A DNA stretch of 64,000 bases from Saccharomonospora glauca K62 (GTDB lineage Bacteria; Actinomycetota; Actinomycetes; Mycobacteriales; Pseudonocardiaceae). Of the stretch, positions 29,246 through 37,527 are shown piece by piece. The translations under genes were made by a program, and so were the position numbers. The stretch is taken from positions 602,089-666,088 of the forward strand of contig NZ_CM001484.1 of assembly GCF_000243395.2 (NCBI RefSeq), in the 5' to 3' direction. Below the pieces are notes generated by a model. The model had not been told where the DNA came from and made no database searches. It worked only from the letters and a program-made list of their open reading frames with translations. Position 1 is the stretch's first letter, and each line of letters begins with the position of its first letter.

Positions 29246-30886
29246 TCACAGGGGGATGTTGCCGTGCTTCTTGGGCGGGAGCGTCTCGCGCTTGTCGCGG
29301 AGCATCCGGAGTGCCCGCGCGACGTGGCCGCGCGTGTGGGACGGCGGGATCACGCTGTCCACGTACCCGCGCTCGGCGGCGACGTACGGGTTGCACAACG
29401 TGTCCTCGTACTCCTGGATCAACTGGGCCCGCAGCGCCTCGACGTCCTCGCCCTTCTCGGCCGCCTCGGCGAGCCGCTTGCGGTGCACGATGTTGGCCGC
29501 GCCCTGGGCGCCCATGACCGCGATCTGGGCCGTGGGCCACGCGATGTTGATGTCCGCGCCGAGGTGCTTGGAGCCCATGACGTCGTACGCGCCGCCGTAG
29601 GCCTTGCGCGTGATGACGGTGACCAGGGGCACCGTGGCCTCCGCGTAGGCGTAGAGCAGCTTCGCGCCCCGGCGGATGATGCCGTTCCACTCCTGGTCGG
29701 TGCCCGGCAGGAAGCCGGGGACGTCCACGAACGTCAGCACCGGGATGTTGAAGGCGTCGCAGGTGCGCACGAAGCGCGCCGCCTTCTCGGAGGCGTTGAT
29801 GTCGAGGCAGCCCGCGAACTGGGTCGGCTGGTTCGCCACCACGCCCACGCTGTGTCCCTCGACCCGGCCGAAGCCGACGATCACGTTGGGCGCGAACAGT
29901 TCGTGGACCTCGCAGAACTCGCCGTCGTCCACGACGCGCGAGATGACCTCGTGCATGTCGTACGGCTGGTTGGCGGAGTCCGGGATCAGCGTGTCGAGTT
30001 CGCGGTCGGAGTCGGTCACGCCGTCGGCGATGGAGCCCTCACCCGGCTCGGGCGAGTCGAAGACCGGAGGCTCGGACAGGTTGTTGGACGGCAGGTACGA
30101 CAGCAGCTCCTTGACGTAGGAGATGGCGTCCTCCTCGTCCGAGGCGAGGTAGTGGGCGTTGCCCGACTTCGTGTTGTGGGTCCGCCCGCCGCCGAGTTCC
30201 TCCAGCGTCACCTCCTCACCGGTCACCGTCTTGATGACGTCGGGACCGGTGATGAACATCTGCGAGGTCTTGTCGACCATCACCACGAAGTCGGTGAGCG
30301 CGGGCGAGTAGACGTGGCCACCCGCGTTGGCGCCCATGATCAACGAGATCTGGGGGATCACGCCGGAGGCGTGCGTGTTGCGGCGGAAGATCTCGGCGTA
30401 GAGCCCGAGCGAGACCACGCCCTCCTGGATGCGCGCGCCGCCGCCCTCGTTGATGCCGATGATCGGTCGGCCGGTCTTCATGGCGAGGTCCATGACCTTG
30501 ACGATCTTCTCGCCGTAGACCTCGCCGAGCGAGCCACCGAACACGGTGACGTCCTGGCTGAACACGCACACCGGGCGGCCGTCGATGGTGCCGTAGCCGG
30601 TGACGACGCCGTCGCCGTAGGGCCGGTTGCGGTCCTGGCCGAAGTTGGTGGAGCGGTGGCGGGCCAGCGCGTCGAGCTCCACGAAGGACCCGGGGTCGAG
30701 CAGGAGGTCGATGCGTTCCCTGGCGGTCTTCTTGCCCTTGGCGTGCTGCCGTTCGACGGCTCGCGCAGAGCCCGCGTGGACGGCCTCCGAGTCGCGGCGG
30801 TAGAGGTCGGCGAGCTTGCCCGCCGTGGTGTGGATGTCCGGCTCGTCTGCTGGTGGCGTCCCGAGTGGCTCCGTCGCGCTGCTCAT
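29246..30886 (-). CDS. accD5: Acyl-CoA (propionyl-CoA) carboxylase beta chain
   Basis: A 546-aa carboxyltransferase of the crotonase-like fold. The N-half has [34 protein letters not shown] and [17 protein letters not shown]. The C-half has [20 protein letters not shown] and [20 protein letters not shown], the biotin and acyl-CoA oxyanion sites. It transfers CO2 from AccA3-biotin to propionyl-CoA (and perhaps acetyl-CoA), giving methylmalonyl-CoA for MutAB and for branched lipids. The start is ATG at 30886 with TAAGCT 8 nt upstream. The gene is divergent from birA, a neighbourhood that fits biotin-dependent metabolism. Confidence 0.95.
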   Translation of the reverse strand: MSSATEPLGTPPADEPDIHTTAGKLADLYRRDSEAVHAGSARAVERQHAKGKKTARERIDLLLDPGSFVELDALARHRSTNFGQDRNRPYGDGVVTGYGTIDGRPVCVFSQDVTVFGGSLGEVYGEKIVKVMDLAMKTGRPIIGINEGGGARIQEGVVSLGLYAEIFRRNTHASGVIPQISLIMGANAGGHVYSPALTDFVVMVDKTSQMFITGPDVIKTVTGEEVTLEELGGGRTHNTKSGNAHYLASDEEDAISYVKELLSYLPSNNLSEPPVFDSPEPGEGSIADGVTDSDRELDTLIPDSANQPYDMHEVISRVVDDGEFCEVHELFAPNVIVGFGRVEGHSVGVVANQPTQFAGCLDINASEKAARFVRTCDAFNIPVLTFVDVPGFLPGTDQEWNGIIRRGAKLLYAYAEATVPLVTVITRKAYGGAYDVMGSKHLGADINIAWPTAQIAVMGAQGAANIVHRKRLAEAAEKGEDVEALRAQLIQEYEDTLCNPYVAAERGYVDSVIPPSHTRGHVARALRMLRDKRETLPPKKHGNIPL

Positions 30887-30894
30887 GGTCGCAG

Positions 30895-30982
30895 AGCTTA
30901 ATCAGCGGAGGCCCCTCACAGGCGTCTCGCGTAGGCAATCTCACCGGGGGCGAGGTGCAAACGACTCTCCGCTGTCTAGGGT
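30895..30982. promoter_or_regulatory. Divergent accD5/birA promoter region
   Basis: The 103-nt gap carries a minus-strand TAAGCT (30895-30900), 8 nt before the accD5 ATG, and a plus-strand TAGGGT (30977-30982), 7 nt before the birA GTG. Both genes thus seem to be transcribed leaderless from opposite -10 boxes about 76 nt apart. No obvious palindromic biotin operator is seen between them. Confidence 0.45.
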
Positions 30983-30989
30983 GAGGCTC

Positions 30990-31823
30990 GTGACAGCGCC
31001 ACGACACATCGACGCGGGCCGGTTGCGTTCGCAGTTGCTCGCGCCCGTCGGGCCCTATCCCTCGATCGACGTCGTCGCCCGGACCGGCTCGACGAACGCC
31101 GACCTGCGGGCGGCGGTGGTCGAGGGGGAGCCGGACCGCACCGTGTTGATTGCCGAGGAGCAGACGGCCGGATCGGGACGCAGGGGCCGGAGCTGGGCCT
31201 CGCCGCCGGGACAGGGCCTGTACCTGAGCGTGCTGCTGCGACCCACCGAGGTGCCCATGGCGGCCCTCGGGTCGCTCGCCGTCGTGGCGGGGCTCGCGCT
31301 GACCGACCTCACGGCCGAACTCGGGGTCGACGCGGTGTTGAAGTGGCCCAACGACCTCCTCGCGGGCCCGCAGCGGGCGAAGTGCGCCGGGGTGCTCGCC
31401 GAGGCCGTCTCCTCCGACGAACAGGCCGTGGTGCTGGGCATCGGCCTGAACGTGCTCCCTCTGCGGGAGCGGGTGCGTCCGGGGCCCGGCGGACTGCCCG
31501 TGACCTCGCTCGCCGAACAGGGGGCTCGCATCACCGACCGCACCGACCTCGCCGCTCTGCTGCTGGCCGCGCTGCACGAGCGGGAACTGCCCTGGCGGTA
31601 CGCGCACGGCGATCTCGCGGCCGCCGGGCTGCTGGACACCTACCGCGAGCGCTGCGACACCCTCGGACAGCAGGTGCGGTTGGAGGTCGCGGGCGGACGG
31701 TCCCGATTGGTCACGGCCGTCGACGTCGACGCGAGCGGTGCTCTCGTGGTGGACGAGGAGGACGGGAGCAGGCACACCGTGTTCGCCGCCGACGTGGTGC
31801 ATCTGAGGCCGGTGCCGAGGTAG
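30990..31823 (+). CDS. birA: Biotin-[acetyl-CoA-carboxylase] ligase
   Basis: A 277-aa biotin protein ligase that adenylates biotin and attaches it to the AccA3 carrier lysine. The motifs are DVVARTGSTNADLRA, EEQTAGSGRRGRSWASPPGQGLY (the GRGRRG-type biotinyl-AMP loop, here GSGRRG), VLKWPNDLL and VLGIGLNV, with a short C-terminal SH3-like cap. It lacks the N-terminal DNA-binding domain of E. coli BirA, so it is a ligase and not a repressor. The start is GTG at 30990; GTG at 30981 would add three residues. Confidence 0.93.
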   Translation: MTAPRHIDAGRLRSQLLAPVGPYPSIDVVARTGSTNADLRAAVVEGEPDRTVLIAEEQTAGSGRRGRSWASPPGQGLYLSVLLRPTEVPMAALGSLAVVAGLALTDLTAELGVDAVLKWPNDLLAGPQRAKCAGVLAEAVSSDEQAVVLGIGLNVLPLRERVRPGPGGLPVTSLAEQGARITDRTDLAALLLAALHERELPWRYAHGDLAAAGLLDTYRERCDTLGQQVRLEVAGGRSRLVTAVDVDASGALVVDEEDGSRHTVFAADVVHLRPVPR

Positions 31824-31905
31824 TTCGCGTCCCGTTCCGAACGTGCGCGTGAATCGCCGTCACACGCGGTACGGTGAGCAGCACGGCGAAGCACGAGTGG
31901 TGGGG

Positions 31906-32481
31906 GTGTTCGAGGTGGCCTATCCCGACAGTCTGCTCAGCGAGGGTGAGCGGGTCGTCGCGCACAAGCATCCGCACTTCAAGATGCTCATCTTCCCCGT
32001 GATCGTCCTGCTGGTGACCCTGGTGGCGGGGGGCTGGCTCGGGTGGCGGGCCCAGGATTTCGAGTCGCCGTGGGACACGGTCGCCACCATCGCCGTCGCC
32101 GCCGTCGGCGGCATCCTGGTGATCTGGTTGTTCCTCGTGCCGTTCGTCCGGTGGCGCACCACGCACTTCGTCGTCACCACGGACCGGGTCATCGTCCGCG
32201 AAGGCGTGATCAAGCGCACCGGCATCGACATCCCCATGCAGCGCATCAACAGCGTGCGGTTCGAGCACGGGCTCGTGGACCGCATCTTCGGCTGCGGCAC
32301 GCTCGTCATCGAGTCGGCGTCGGACGAACCGCTGACGTTCGACGACATCCCGCAGGTCGAGAAGATGCACACCTACATCTACCGCCAGGTCAACGACAAT
32401 CCCTACGACGACTACGACGCCCCGCGTGCGGGCGGTCACGAATCCGGTGTCGAATGGCGGGAGCGCTATGGGCGTGCGTGA
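31906..32481 (+). CDS. PH-domain (bPH2/DUF304) membrane protein
   Basis: About 191 aa. It starts YPDSLLSEGERVVAHKHPHF, the usual lead-in of DUF304 proteins. Two membrane helices follow (about 25-47 and 60-85), then a bacterial PH-like domain with VVTTDRVIVREGVIKRTGIDIPMQRINSVRFEHG in pieces and GCGTLVIESAS. Its role is unknown; the M. tuberculosis counterpart (Rv3278c) also sits beside birA. Several GTG codons (31897, 31900, 31906, 31915) are possible starts and none has a clearly better Shine-Dalgarno. The stop overlaps the next gene by 14 nt, so the two are translationally linked. Confidence 0.82.
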   Translation: MFEVAYPDSLLSEGERVVAHKHPHFKMLIFPVIVLLVTLVAGGWLGWRAQDFESPWDTVATIAVAAVGGILVIWLFLVPFVRWRTTHFVVTTDRVIVREGVIKRTGIDIPMQRINSVRFEHGLVDRIFGCGTLVIESASDEPLTFDDIPQVEKMHTYIYRQVNDNPYDDYDAPRAGGHESGVEWRERYGRA

Positions 32482-33412
32482 ACTCGGACTTCCGGAGCGG
32501 ATCGGCTCGACCGATTCGCTGCCGTCGAAGGTGACCATCTGGGAGGTCGGGCCCCGCGACGGGCTCCAGAACGAGGCCGAGGTCGTGCCCGTCGAGGTGA
32601 AGCTCGAATTCCTCGACCGGCTCGCCGGAGCGGGACTGACGACGCTGGAGGCGACGAGTTTCGTGCATCCCAAGTGGGTGCCGCAGCTCGCCGACGCCGA
32701 GGAGGTGCTGGCTCGCCTGCATCGGCACGACGGGGTGCGCTACCCAGTGCTGGTGCCCAACGAGCGGGGGCTCGACCGGGCGCTCGCGGCGGACGTGACC
32801 CACATCGCCGTGTTCGCCAGTGCCACCGAGACCTTCGCCCGGCGCAACCTCAACTCCGGTCTCGACGCGCAGTTCGCCATGTTCGAGCCGGTGATCGGCC
32901 GGGCGCGGGAGGCGGGCCTGGACGTCAGGGGCTACGTGTCCATGTGCTTCGGCGACCCGTGGGAGGGCGCTGTTCCGCCGGAGCAGGTGGTCGCGGTGGG
33001 CAAGCGGCTGCTCGACGCCGGCTGTTCCCAGTTGTCCCTCGGCGACACCATCGGCGTCGCCACCGCGGCGAGTGTCGAACGGGTGCTCGACGCGTTCACC
33101 GAGGCCGGGGTCACGATCGGCGACCTGGCCGTGCACTTCCACGACACCTACGGGCAGGCGTTGGCCAACACCCTCGCCGCGCTGCGCAAGGGAGTGACGA
33201 CGGTGGACTCCTCGGCGGGAGGCCTCGGGGGCTGCCCGTACGCGGAGTCGGCCACCGGCAATCTCGCCACCGAAGACCTCGTATGGTTACTCGACGGACT
33301 CGGTGTCGAACACGGCGTCGATCTCGACGCTCTCGTCGAGACCAGTGTGTGGATGGCCGGGAAGCTGGGCAGGCCGAGTCCGTCTCGGGTCGTCCGCGCG
33401 CTCGCGGGATGA
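32468..33412 (+). CDS. Hydroxymethylglutaryl-CoA lyase
   Basis: A 314-aa HMGL-like TIM-barrel enzyme. VTIWEVGPRDGLQNEAEVV carries the metal-binding Asp, TLEATSFVHPKWVPQLADA and HFHDTYGQALANTLAAL follow, and the HMG-CoA lyase signature SSAGGLGGCPYAESATGN holds the catalytic Cys. It cleaves HMG-CoA to acetoacetate and acetyl-CoA, the last step of leucine breakdown. The start ATG at 32468 has GGGAGCG upstream and lies inside the end of the PH-domain gene (14-nt overlap). No other leucine genes are adjacent. Confidence 0.92.
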   Translation: MGVRELGLPERIGSTDSLPSKVTIWEVGPRDGLQNEAEVVPVEVKLEFLDRLAGAGLTTLEATSFVHPKWVPQLADAEEVLARLHRHDGVRYPVLVPNERGLDRALAADVTHIAVFASATETFARRNLNSGLDAQFAMFEPVIGRAREAGLDVRGYVSMCFGDPWEGAVPPEQVVAVGKRLLDAGCSQLSLGDTIGVATAASVERVLDAFTEAGVTIGDLAVHFHDTYGQALANTLAALRKGVTTVDSSAGGLGGCPYAESATGNLATEDLVWLLDGLGVEHGVDLDALVETSVWMAGKLGRPSPSRVVRALAG

Positions 33413-33541
33413 GGGCGCCTCACTCGTCAAGCCGATCGCGGCGAATGCCGATGAGCACCGGGGAACCGATCCGGCGCAGCGTGCGTCCAACTCGGGGCCA
33501 CTGCTGTCGTCAGTGACCCTTCGAAAGTCGGGGGAGGGGCC

Positions 33542-33985
33542 GTGACCGAGTACCGGGCGCAGGTGGAGGAACTGCTCGCCGACTATCGTCGCAGCAGGGA
33601 ACAGCTTGCGGACGTGCACAGACGGCTCGCGCAGGTCAGTGCGTCGGCGCAGAGCGCCGACGGGATGGTGACCGCGACGGTGGGGGCCCGTGGCGAACTC
33701 ACCGATCTCGTGCTCGACAGTGAGGCCTACACGCGGTACCGGCCTTCGGAGCTGGCGGCTCACATCGTGCGCGCGGCGAGGGAAGCCGCCGCGGAGGCGT
33801 TCTGCGGGGCCGAGGAGATCATGGCTGCCGCGCTCGGACGCGACGTCGATCCGGGCGCGCTGTTGTCCGGAACCGCCGACCTCACCGCGTCCGAACTCGC
33901 CGTCGAGGAGGCTGCCGACGAGTCCGACGAGACGTTCGAGGACCAGAACTGGCTCGACGACAGCGAATGGTCGAGGTCACGATGA
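33542..33985 (+). CDS. YbaB/EbfC-like protein, first gene of a TNT-toxin cassette
   Basis: A 147-aa protein. The N-terminal coiled helix (about 1-38) and central segment SADGMVTATVGARGELTDLVLD match the YbaB/EbfC core strand-turn-strand. A helix RPSELAAHIVRAAREAAAEA and an acidic tail follow. YbaB-like proteins of this size, with a long acidic end, often head ESX/WXG100 clusters in actinobacteria. Whether this one binds DNA or acts as a chaperone for the following substrate is not known. The GTG at 33542 has GGGAGGGG 3-6 nt upstream. Its stop overlaps the next ATG by 4 nt. Confidence 0.8.
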   Translation: MTEYRAQVEELLADYRRSREQLADVHRRLAQVSASAQSADGMVTATVGARGELTDLVLDSEAYTRYRPSELAAHIVRAAREAAAEAFCGAEEIMAAALGRDVDPGALLSGTADLTASELAVEEAADESDETFEDQNWLDDSEWSRSR

Positions 33986-34320
33986 GTCAGTCGGGCGGCT
34001 TCGGGATCGACGCGCACGGGCTCGACGCGCGGGCGGGGGAGTTCGCGACGTTGGCCGAACGGGTGCGTGCCGTGGCCGGGGAGCTGGCCGACGTCCTGGA
34101 CGCCACCCCCACGCCGTGGGGCTCCGACGCCGTGGGCGAGAGCTTCGCCGCCGGGCACGTCGAGGCGGCGGAGCGCACGAGGGAACAGTTGGCGCGGCTG
34201 GCCGGTGAGTTCGAGGAGTTCGGCACCGCCCTGGCCGAGGCGGCGAAGGCGTACGTCGCCGCCGACACCACCGCCGCCGACGAGGTGCGGGCGGTCGACG
34301 AACCGGACCGTGCGGGGTGA
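33982..34320 (+). CDS. EspC-like / WXG100-family ESX substrate with YxxxD signal
   Basis: A 112-aa helix-turn-helix protein. Helix one is LDARAGEFATLAERVRAVAGE, the turn has PTPWGSDAVGESFAAGH (the WG...G..F pattern of EspC/DUF2580 proteins, W46-G47), and helix two runs to about 90. YVAAD at 91-95 fits the YxxxD/E export signal of type VII secretion. It is probably secreted with, or as partner of, the toxin encoded next. The ATG at 33982 overlaps the previous stop (ATGA), which favours it over ATG at 33967. A gap of 9 nt separates it from the toxin gene. Confidence 0.8.
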   Translation: MSQSGGFGIDAHGLDARAGEFATLAERVRAVAGELADVLDATPTPWGSDAVGESFAAGHVEAAERTREQLARLAGEFEEFGTALAEAAKAYVAADTTAADEVRAVDEPDRAG

Positions 34321-34329
34321 GGCGGGCCG

Positions 34330-36321
34330 ATGGGGATCGAACTGCCTGCCGAACTGGCCGCCGTCGCACGGGCGATCGGGGTGAGCTGGCCCGAGGCCGA
34401 CGAGGACGCGCTCCGGGAGCAAGCCGAGTCGTGGCGTAGAGCCGCGCGGGAACTGACCACGCTCGCCGGTGACGCGGACGCGTGCGCCGTCGGAGCTCTC
34501 AAGGCCCTGAGCGGGGCCGTGGCGGAGACCGTTCGGCAGCGCTGGGCCTCGCTCGGTGACGCCGACTCGGGATTGCTGGCCGAGGTGACGCGTGGCGCCA
34601 CGCAGGCGGCCGACCGGTTGGAGCACGCCGCCGAGCAGGTGAGCAAGGCGAAGGTCGAACTCGTGCGGCGGCTCGTGGACGCGGCGAAGACCTTCGACGC
34701 CGTCGTGGTGGCCGCCGACTCCGGACATCCGTCGGCGTTGCTCGGGCTCGACACGATGTTGCGGGGCGCGGCGGGCGACCTCGGTGCGGTGACCCGTGAC
34801 CTGGTGGACTCCGTGGCCGCTCCGGCGGAGTCGCTCCCGCGGCCAGGGGTGGAGGCAGGAGCCGACGGGATCGACGCCGTGCCCCCCGACGCCTCGAAGC
34901 TCGGTGAAGTTCCCGAGCCCGAGGAGACCGGGGAAACTCGTGACACCGAGGAGGCCGCCGGCACTCCCGGCGAGCACGTCGACGAGGGAACCTCCGGCGA
35001 GGAGCCACCGTCGACGGAGGACACCGCCTCCGACGAACTCTCCACAGAGGACACCGGACCCATCGCGATCTCGCAGATTCCCACCCCGCCGAGCGGGCAG
35101 CGGGCCGTTCCCGGTCTCGGAGCCGACGCGCCCACTCCTCCCAGCGGGACGGTTCTCGGGCAGGCCGGGGCCCCGGCCCCGTATGCCGTGGCCCCGCTGC
35201 AGCAGGGGCAGACCCATTTGTCCGGGTTCGCGCCCTCGGCCGTGCCGAACCCGATGCCGAACCCCATGGCGAGCCCGATGCCGAACGTCTCCCCGAATCC
35301 GATGCCGGGCCCCGTGCCCGGTCCGGCGCCGTACGCGTCGCCGCAGTGGGGTGGGTACGCGGTGGCCTCGAACCAACCCGCCGCGCAGTACGTGCCTCCC
35401 GCGTCGCAGGGGCGGTACCAGGCGGCACAGTGGAACCCGGCGGTGCCGTACGTGCCGCAGGGGACACCCGCGCCGCCGCAACCGCCGCGGGGGCATCCGC
35501 AGCAACCGGTCCAGGCGCCCGCGTCGCAGCCACCCCAAGGGCACCCGCAGCAGCCGCGGCAGTCGCCCGCCGGGCAGCCCCCGCCTCCCGCGCCGCATCC
35601 GGGCGCCGCCGCCGTCGCCGTGGGCGCGCCGCGGAAGGAGCGGGAGAGCATCGTCGCGCTGTTCGTCGTCCACATGTTTCCGATCGGGCACCTGCCGGTG
35701 CCCTCCGACCGACCCGCGCGCCAGTTGCCCGTGCCTTCGGGCGACACGGCGTGCGGGGTGTTGCGGTTTCCGCCTCACGACCACCCGGAATCCGACACGG
35801 TCGAGGTCGAACGGGCGTTGGCCGAGCTTCGGGGAGGCGGCCGGAAGCCCGCGCCTCCTCCCGCCGAGGTGCTGCCCGGTGTGCCGGAGGACATCACCGA
35901 GGGGTACGACCCGCTCGGTGAGAACTCCGAGTCGGAGTGGAACCGTCGCTACCTCGTGCGCGACGGGGAGAAGCCCGAGTACGCCTGGCCGCCGCCCGAG
36001 CGGTTCCCCGAGGGCTGTCACGAACGTGGGGAGCCCGTCCTGCTGGAGGAGGGAACCGTGCTCGACCGTTTCGGCACCGCGCACGGTCGCGTTTTCTCCG
36101 CCGACGGCACTCGGTTCGCGTCGCGTTCCCTGCCACCCCGCTACCTCGACAGCGGATACCGCCGTTACCGGGTGGTCAAGCGGATGCCCGCGTGGAAGGC
36201 GGTCTCGGCGCCGTGGTTCGGTCAACCCGGCGGCGGGGTGCGCTACCGGACCGTGTACTCGGCGGCCGAGCTCGTCGTGCTCGGCCACCTGGCGGACATC
36301 ACGTTCGAGGAGAGGGCATGA
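34330..36321 (+). CDS. Polymorphic toxin: WXG100-like N-terminus, Pro-rich linker, C-terminal TNT (NAD+ glycohydrolase) domain
   Basis: A 663-aa protein. Residues 1-180 are helical and begin GVSWPEADEDALREQAESWR, as in the N-terminal WXG100-like region of CpnT-type toxins. About 200-305 is acidic, about 306-335 has NPMP repeats, and about 335-440 is Pro/Gln-rich. The C-terminal TNT domain (about 535-663) shows YAWPPPERFPEGC, LDRFG with R580, SLPPRYLDSGYRRYRV, and PWFGQPGGGVRY with Q632. Arg and Gln in these motifs match residues needed for NAD+ hydrolysis in M. tuberculosis TNT. It should be exported through an ESX system encoded elsewhere and kill by depleting NAD+. The stop overlaps the next ATG. 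Confidence 0.85.
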   Translation: MGIELPAELAAVARAIGVSWPEADEDALREQAESWRRAARELTTLAGDADACAVGALKALSGAVAETVRQRWASLGDADSGLLAEVTRGATQAADRLEHAAEQVSKAKVELVRRLVDAAKTFDAVVVAADSGHPSALLGLDTMLRGAAGDLGAVTRDLVDSVAAPAESLPRPGVEAGADGIDAVPPDASKLGEVPEPEETGETRDTEEAAGTPGEHVDEGTSGEEPPSTEDTASDELSTEDTGPIAISQIPTPPSGQRAVPGLGADAPTPPSGTVLGQAGAPAPYAVAPLQQGQTHLSGFAPSAVPNPMPNPMASPMPNVSPNPMPGPVPGPAPYASPQWGGYAVASNQPAAQYVPPASQGRYQAAQWNPAVPYVPQGTPAPPQPPRGHPQQPVQAPASQPPQGHPQQPRQSPAGQPPPPAPHPGAAAVAVGAPRKERESIVALFVVHMFPIGHLPVPSDRPARQLPVPSGDTACGVLRFPPHDHPESDTVEVERALAELRGGGRKPAPPPAEVLPGVPEDITEGYDPLGENSESEWNRRYLVRDGEKPEYAWPPPERFPEGCHERGEPVLLEEGTVLDRFGTAHGRVFSADGTRFASRSLPPRYLDSGYRRYRVVKRMPAWKAVSAPWFGQPGGGVRYRTVYSAAELVVLGHLADITFEERA

Positions 36322-36590
36322 ACAGCGAGTCGATCAAGCGTTGGCTGGACGCCGTGGGGGTGCCCGGCGAGGTGGTCTCGGTCGGCAGCGAGACCGACAA
36401 CGCCTGGTGCCTGCTCCGGACCGAGGACGAGGGCCAGGACGGCGAGGTCGCGTGGGAGGTTTTCTGGCGGGAGCAGGGCAACCGCTACGACTGGGCTCGG
36501 TTCACCAACGAGCAGGTCGCCTGCCACTACCTCTTCGGCAGACTCGCGTGGGCGCAGGTGGCCAGGGGCGCCGTCGGCGTGCTGCCCTGA
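36318..36590 (+). CDS. Probable immunity protein for the TNT toxin
   Basis: A 90-aa acidic cytosolic protein with no signal peptide. It reads as a small alpha/beta fold with conserved-looking aromatic pairs: NAWCLLRTEDEG, AWEVFWREQGNRYDWARF and EQVACHYLFGRLAWAQ. It overlaps the toxin stop by 4 nt (ATGA). That is the expected position for an immunity gene, because toxin and antidote must be made together. It is shorter than the M. tuberculosis antitoxin IFT (Rv3902c) and similarity to it is not claimed. The immunity role is inferred from position, size and acidity. Confidence 0.7.
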   Translation: MNSESIKRWLDAVGVPGEVVSVGSETDNAWCLLRTEDEGQDGEVAWEVFWREQGNRYDWARFTNEQVACHYLFGRLAWAQVARGAVGVLP

Positions 36591-36690
36591 GCCGGGCGCG
36601 GTGCGCCTCGCCGAGCCCCGCGGTGACGGCATCCGGCGAGGGATGAGCTCGCGCGGCCGAGGCCGGGAGGACGCCGCGCCTCCCACCGCG

Positions 36691-37491
36691 TCAGGACTCG
36701 GCGGGCGTGGCGACGAGCTCCAACGCGCGGTCGTGCAGCAGGCCGTTGGTGGACAGCGCCGAGCCTCCGTCGAACCGGGGCGCGCCCGAGAGGTCGCTGA
36801 ACCGGCCGCCCGCCTCGGTCACCAGCACGCGCACGGCCGCGACGTCCCACGGGTTCACGATCGGCTCGATCGCGATGTCGAGCGCTCCTTCCGCGACGAG
36901 GCAGTGTTGCCAGAAGTCCCCGAAGGCCCGGCTTTCCCAGCAGGCGTCCACGAGCCTCAGGTAGGCCTCGCGCGAGTGGTACTCGACCCAGGAGCCGAGG
37001 TCGGTGGTGGAGACCGTCGCGTCCTCCAGCGTGGAGACCCGCGACACGGAGATCCGGCGCTCGCCCGCCGAGTCGCGCAGCCACGCTCCCCGGCCGGTGG
37101 CGGCCCACCAGCGCCTGCCGAGCAGTGGGGCGCTCACCACACCGACCACCGGGACACCGTCGTCCACGAGCGCGATCAACGTGGCCCACACCGGCACGCC
37201 GCGGAGGAAGTTCTTCGTGCCGTCGATGGGGTCGATCACCCACACCCGGCCGGGCGCCGTCGCCGAGCCCCCACGCTCCTCGCCCGCCACCGCGTCCTCG
37301 GGACGCTCCGTAGCGAGGATTTCACGTACCGCGTCCTCGACGGCCGTGTCGGCGTCCGTCACGGGGGTCCGGTCGGGCTTGCGGTCCACATTGAGGTCGA
37401 GCGCGCGGAAACGCGTCGTGGTGATCGAGTCGGCGGCGTCCGCCAGCCGCTTCGCCAAGGCGAGGTCAACGGAGTATTCCAACACGGTCAC
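36691..37491 (-). CDS. hisN: Histidinol-phosphatase / inositol-monophosphatase family enzyme
   Basis: A 266-aa Mg-dependent sugar-phosphatase of the inositol monophosphatase family. TPVTDADTAVEDAVR, EERGG, the metal site WVIDPIDGTKNFLRG, and the second metal site EPIVNPWDVAAVRVLVTEAGG are intact. RFDGGSALSTNGLLHD at the end resembles HisN more than SuhB, so histidinol-phosphate is the likeliest substrate, though inositol phosphate cannot be excluded. The GTG at 37491 is divergent from the response-regulator gene. The 100 nt between its stop and the immunity gene hold no other gene. Confidence 0.85.
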   Translation of the reverse strand: MTVLEYSVDLALAKRLADAADSITTTRFRALDLNVDRKPDRTPVTDADTAVEDAVREILATERPEDAVAGEERGGSATAPGRVWVIDPIDGTKNFLRGVPVWATLIALVDDGVPVVGVVSAPLLGRRWWAATGRGAWLRDSAGERRISVSRVSTLEDATVSTTDLGSWVEYHSREAYLRLVDACWESRAFGDFWQHCLVAEGALDIAIEPIVNPWDVAAVRVLVTEAGGRFSDLSGAPRFDGGSALSTNGLLHDRALELVATPAES

Positions 37492-37514
37492 GATGGTTTC
37501 ATGAGGGGTCGCCG

Positions 37515-37520
37515 TAAGGT
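37515..37520 (+). promoter_or_regulatory. Probable -10 element of the two-component operon
   Basis: TAAGGT lies 7 nt before the GTG at 37528. This supports that start over the in-frame ATG at 37501, which would lie upstream of the box. Confidence 0.45.
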
Positions 37521-37527
37521 TGGCAAG

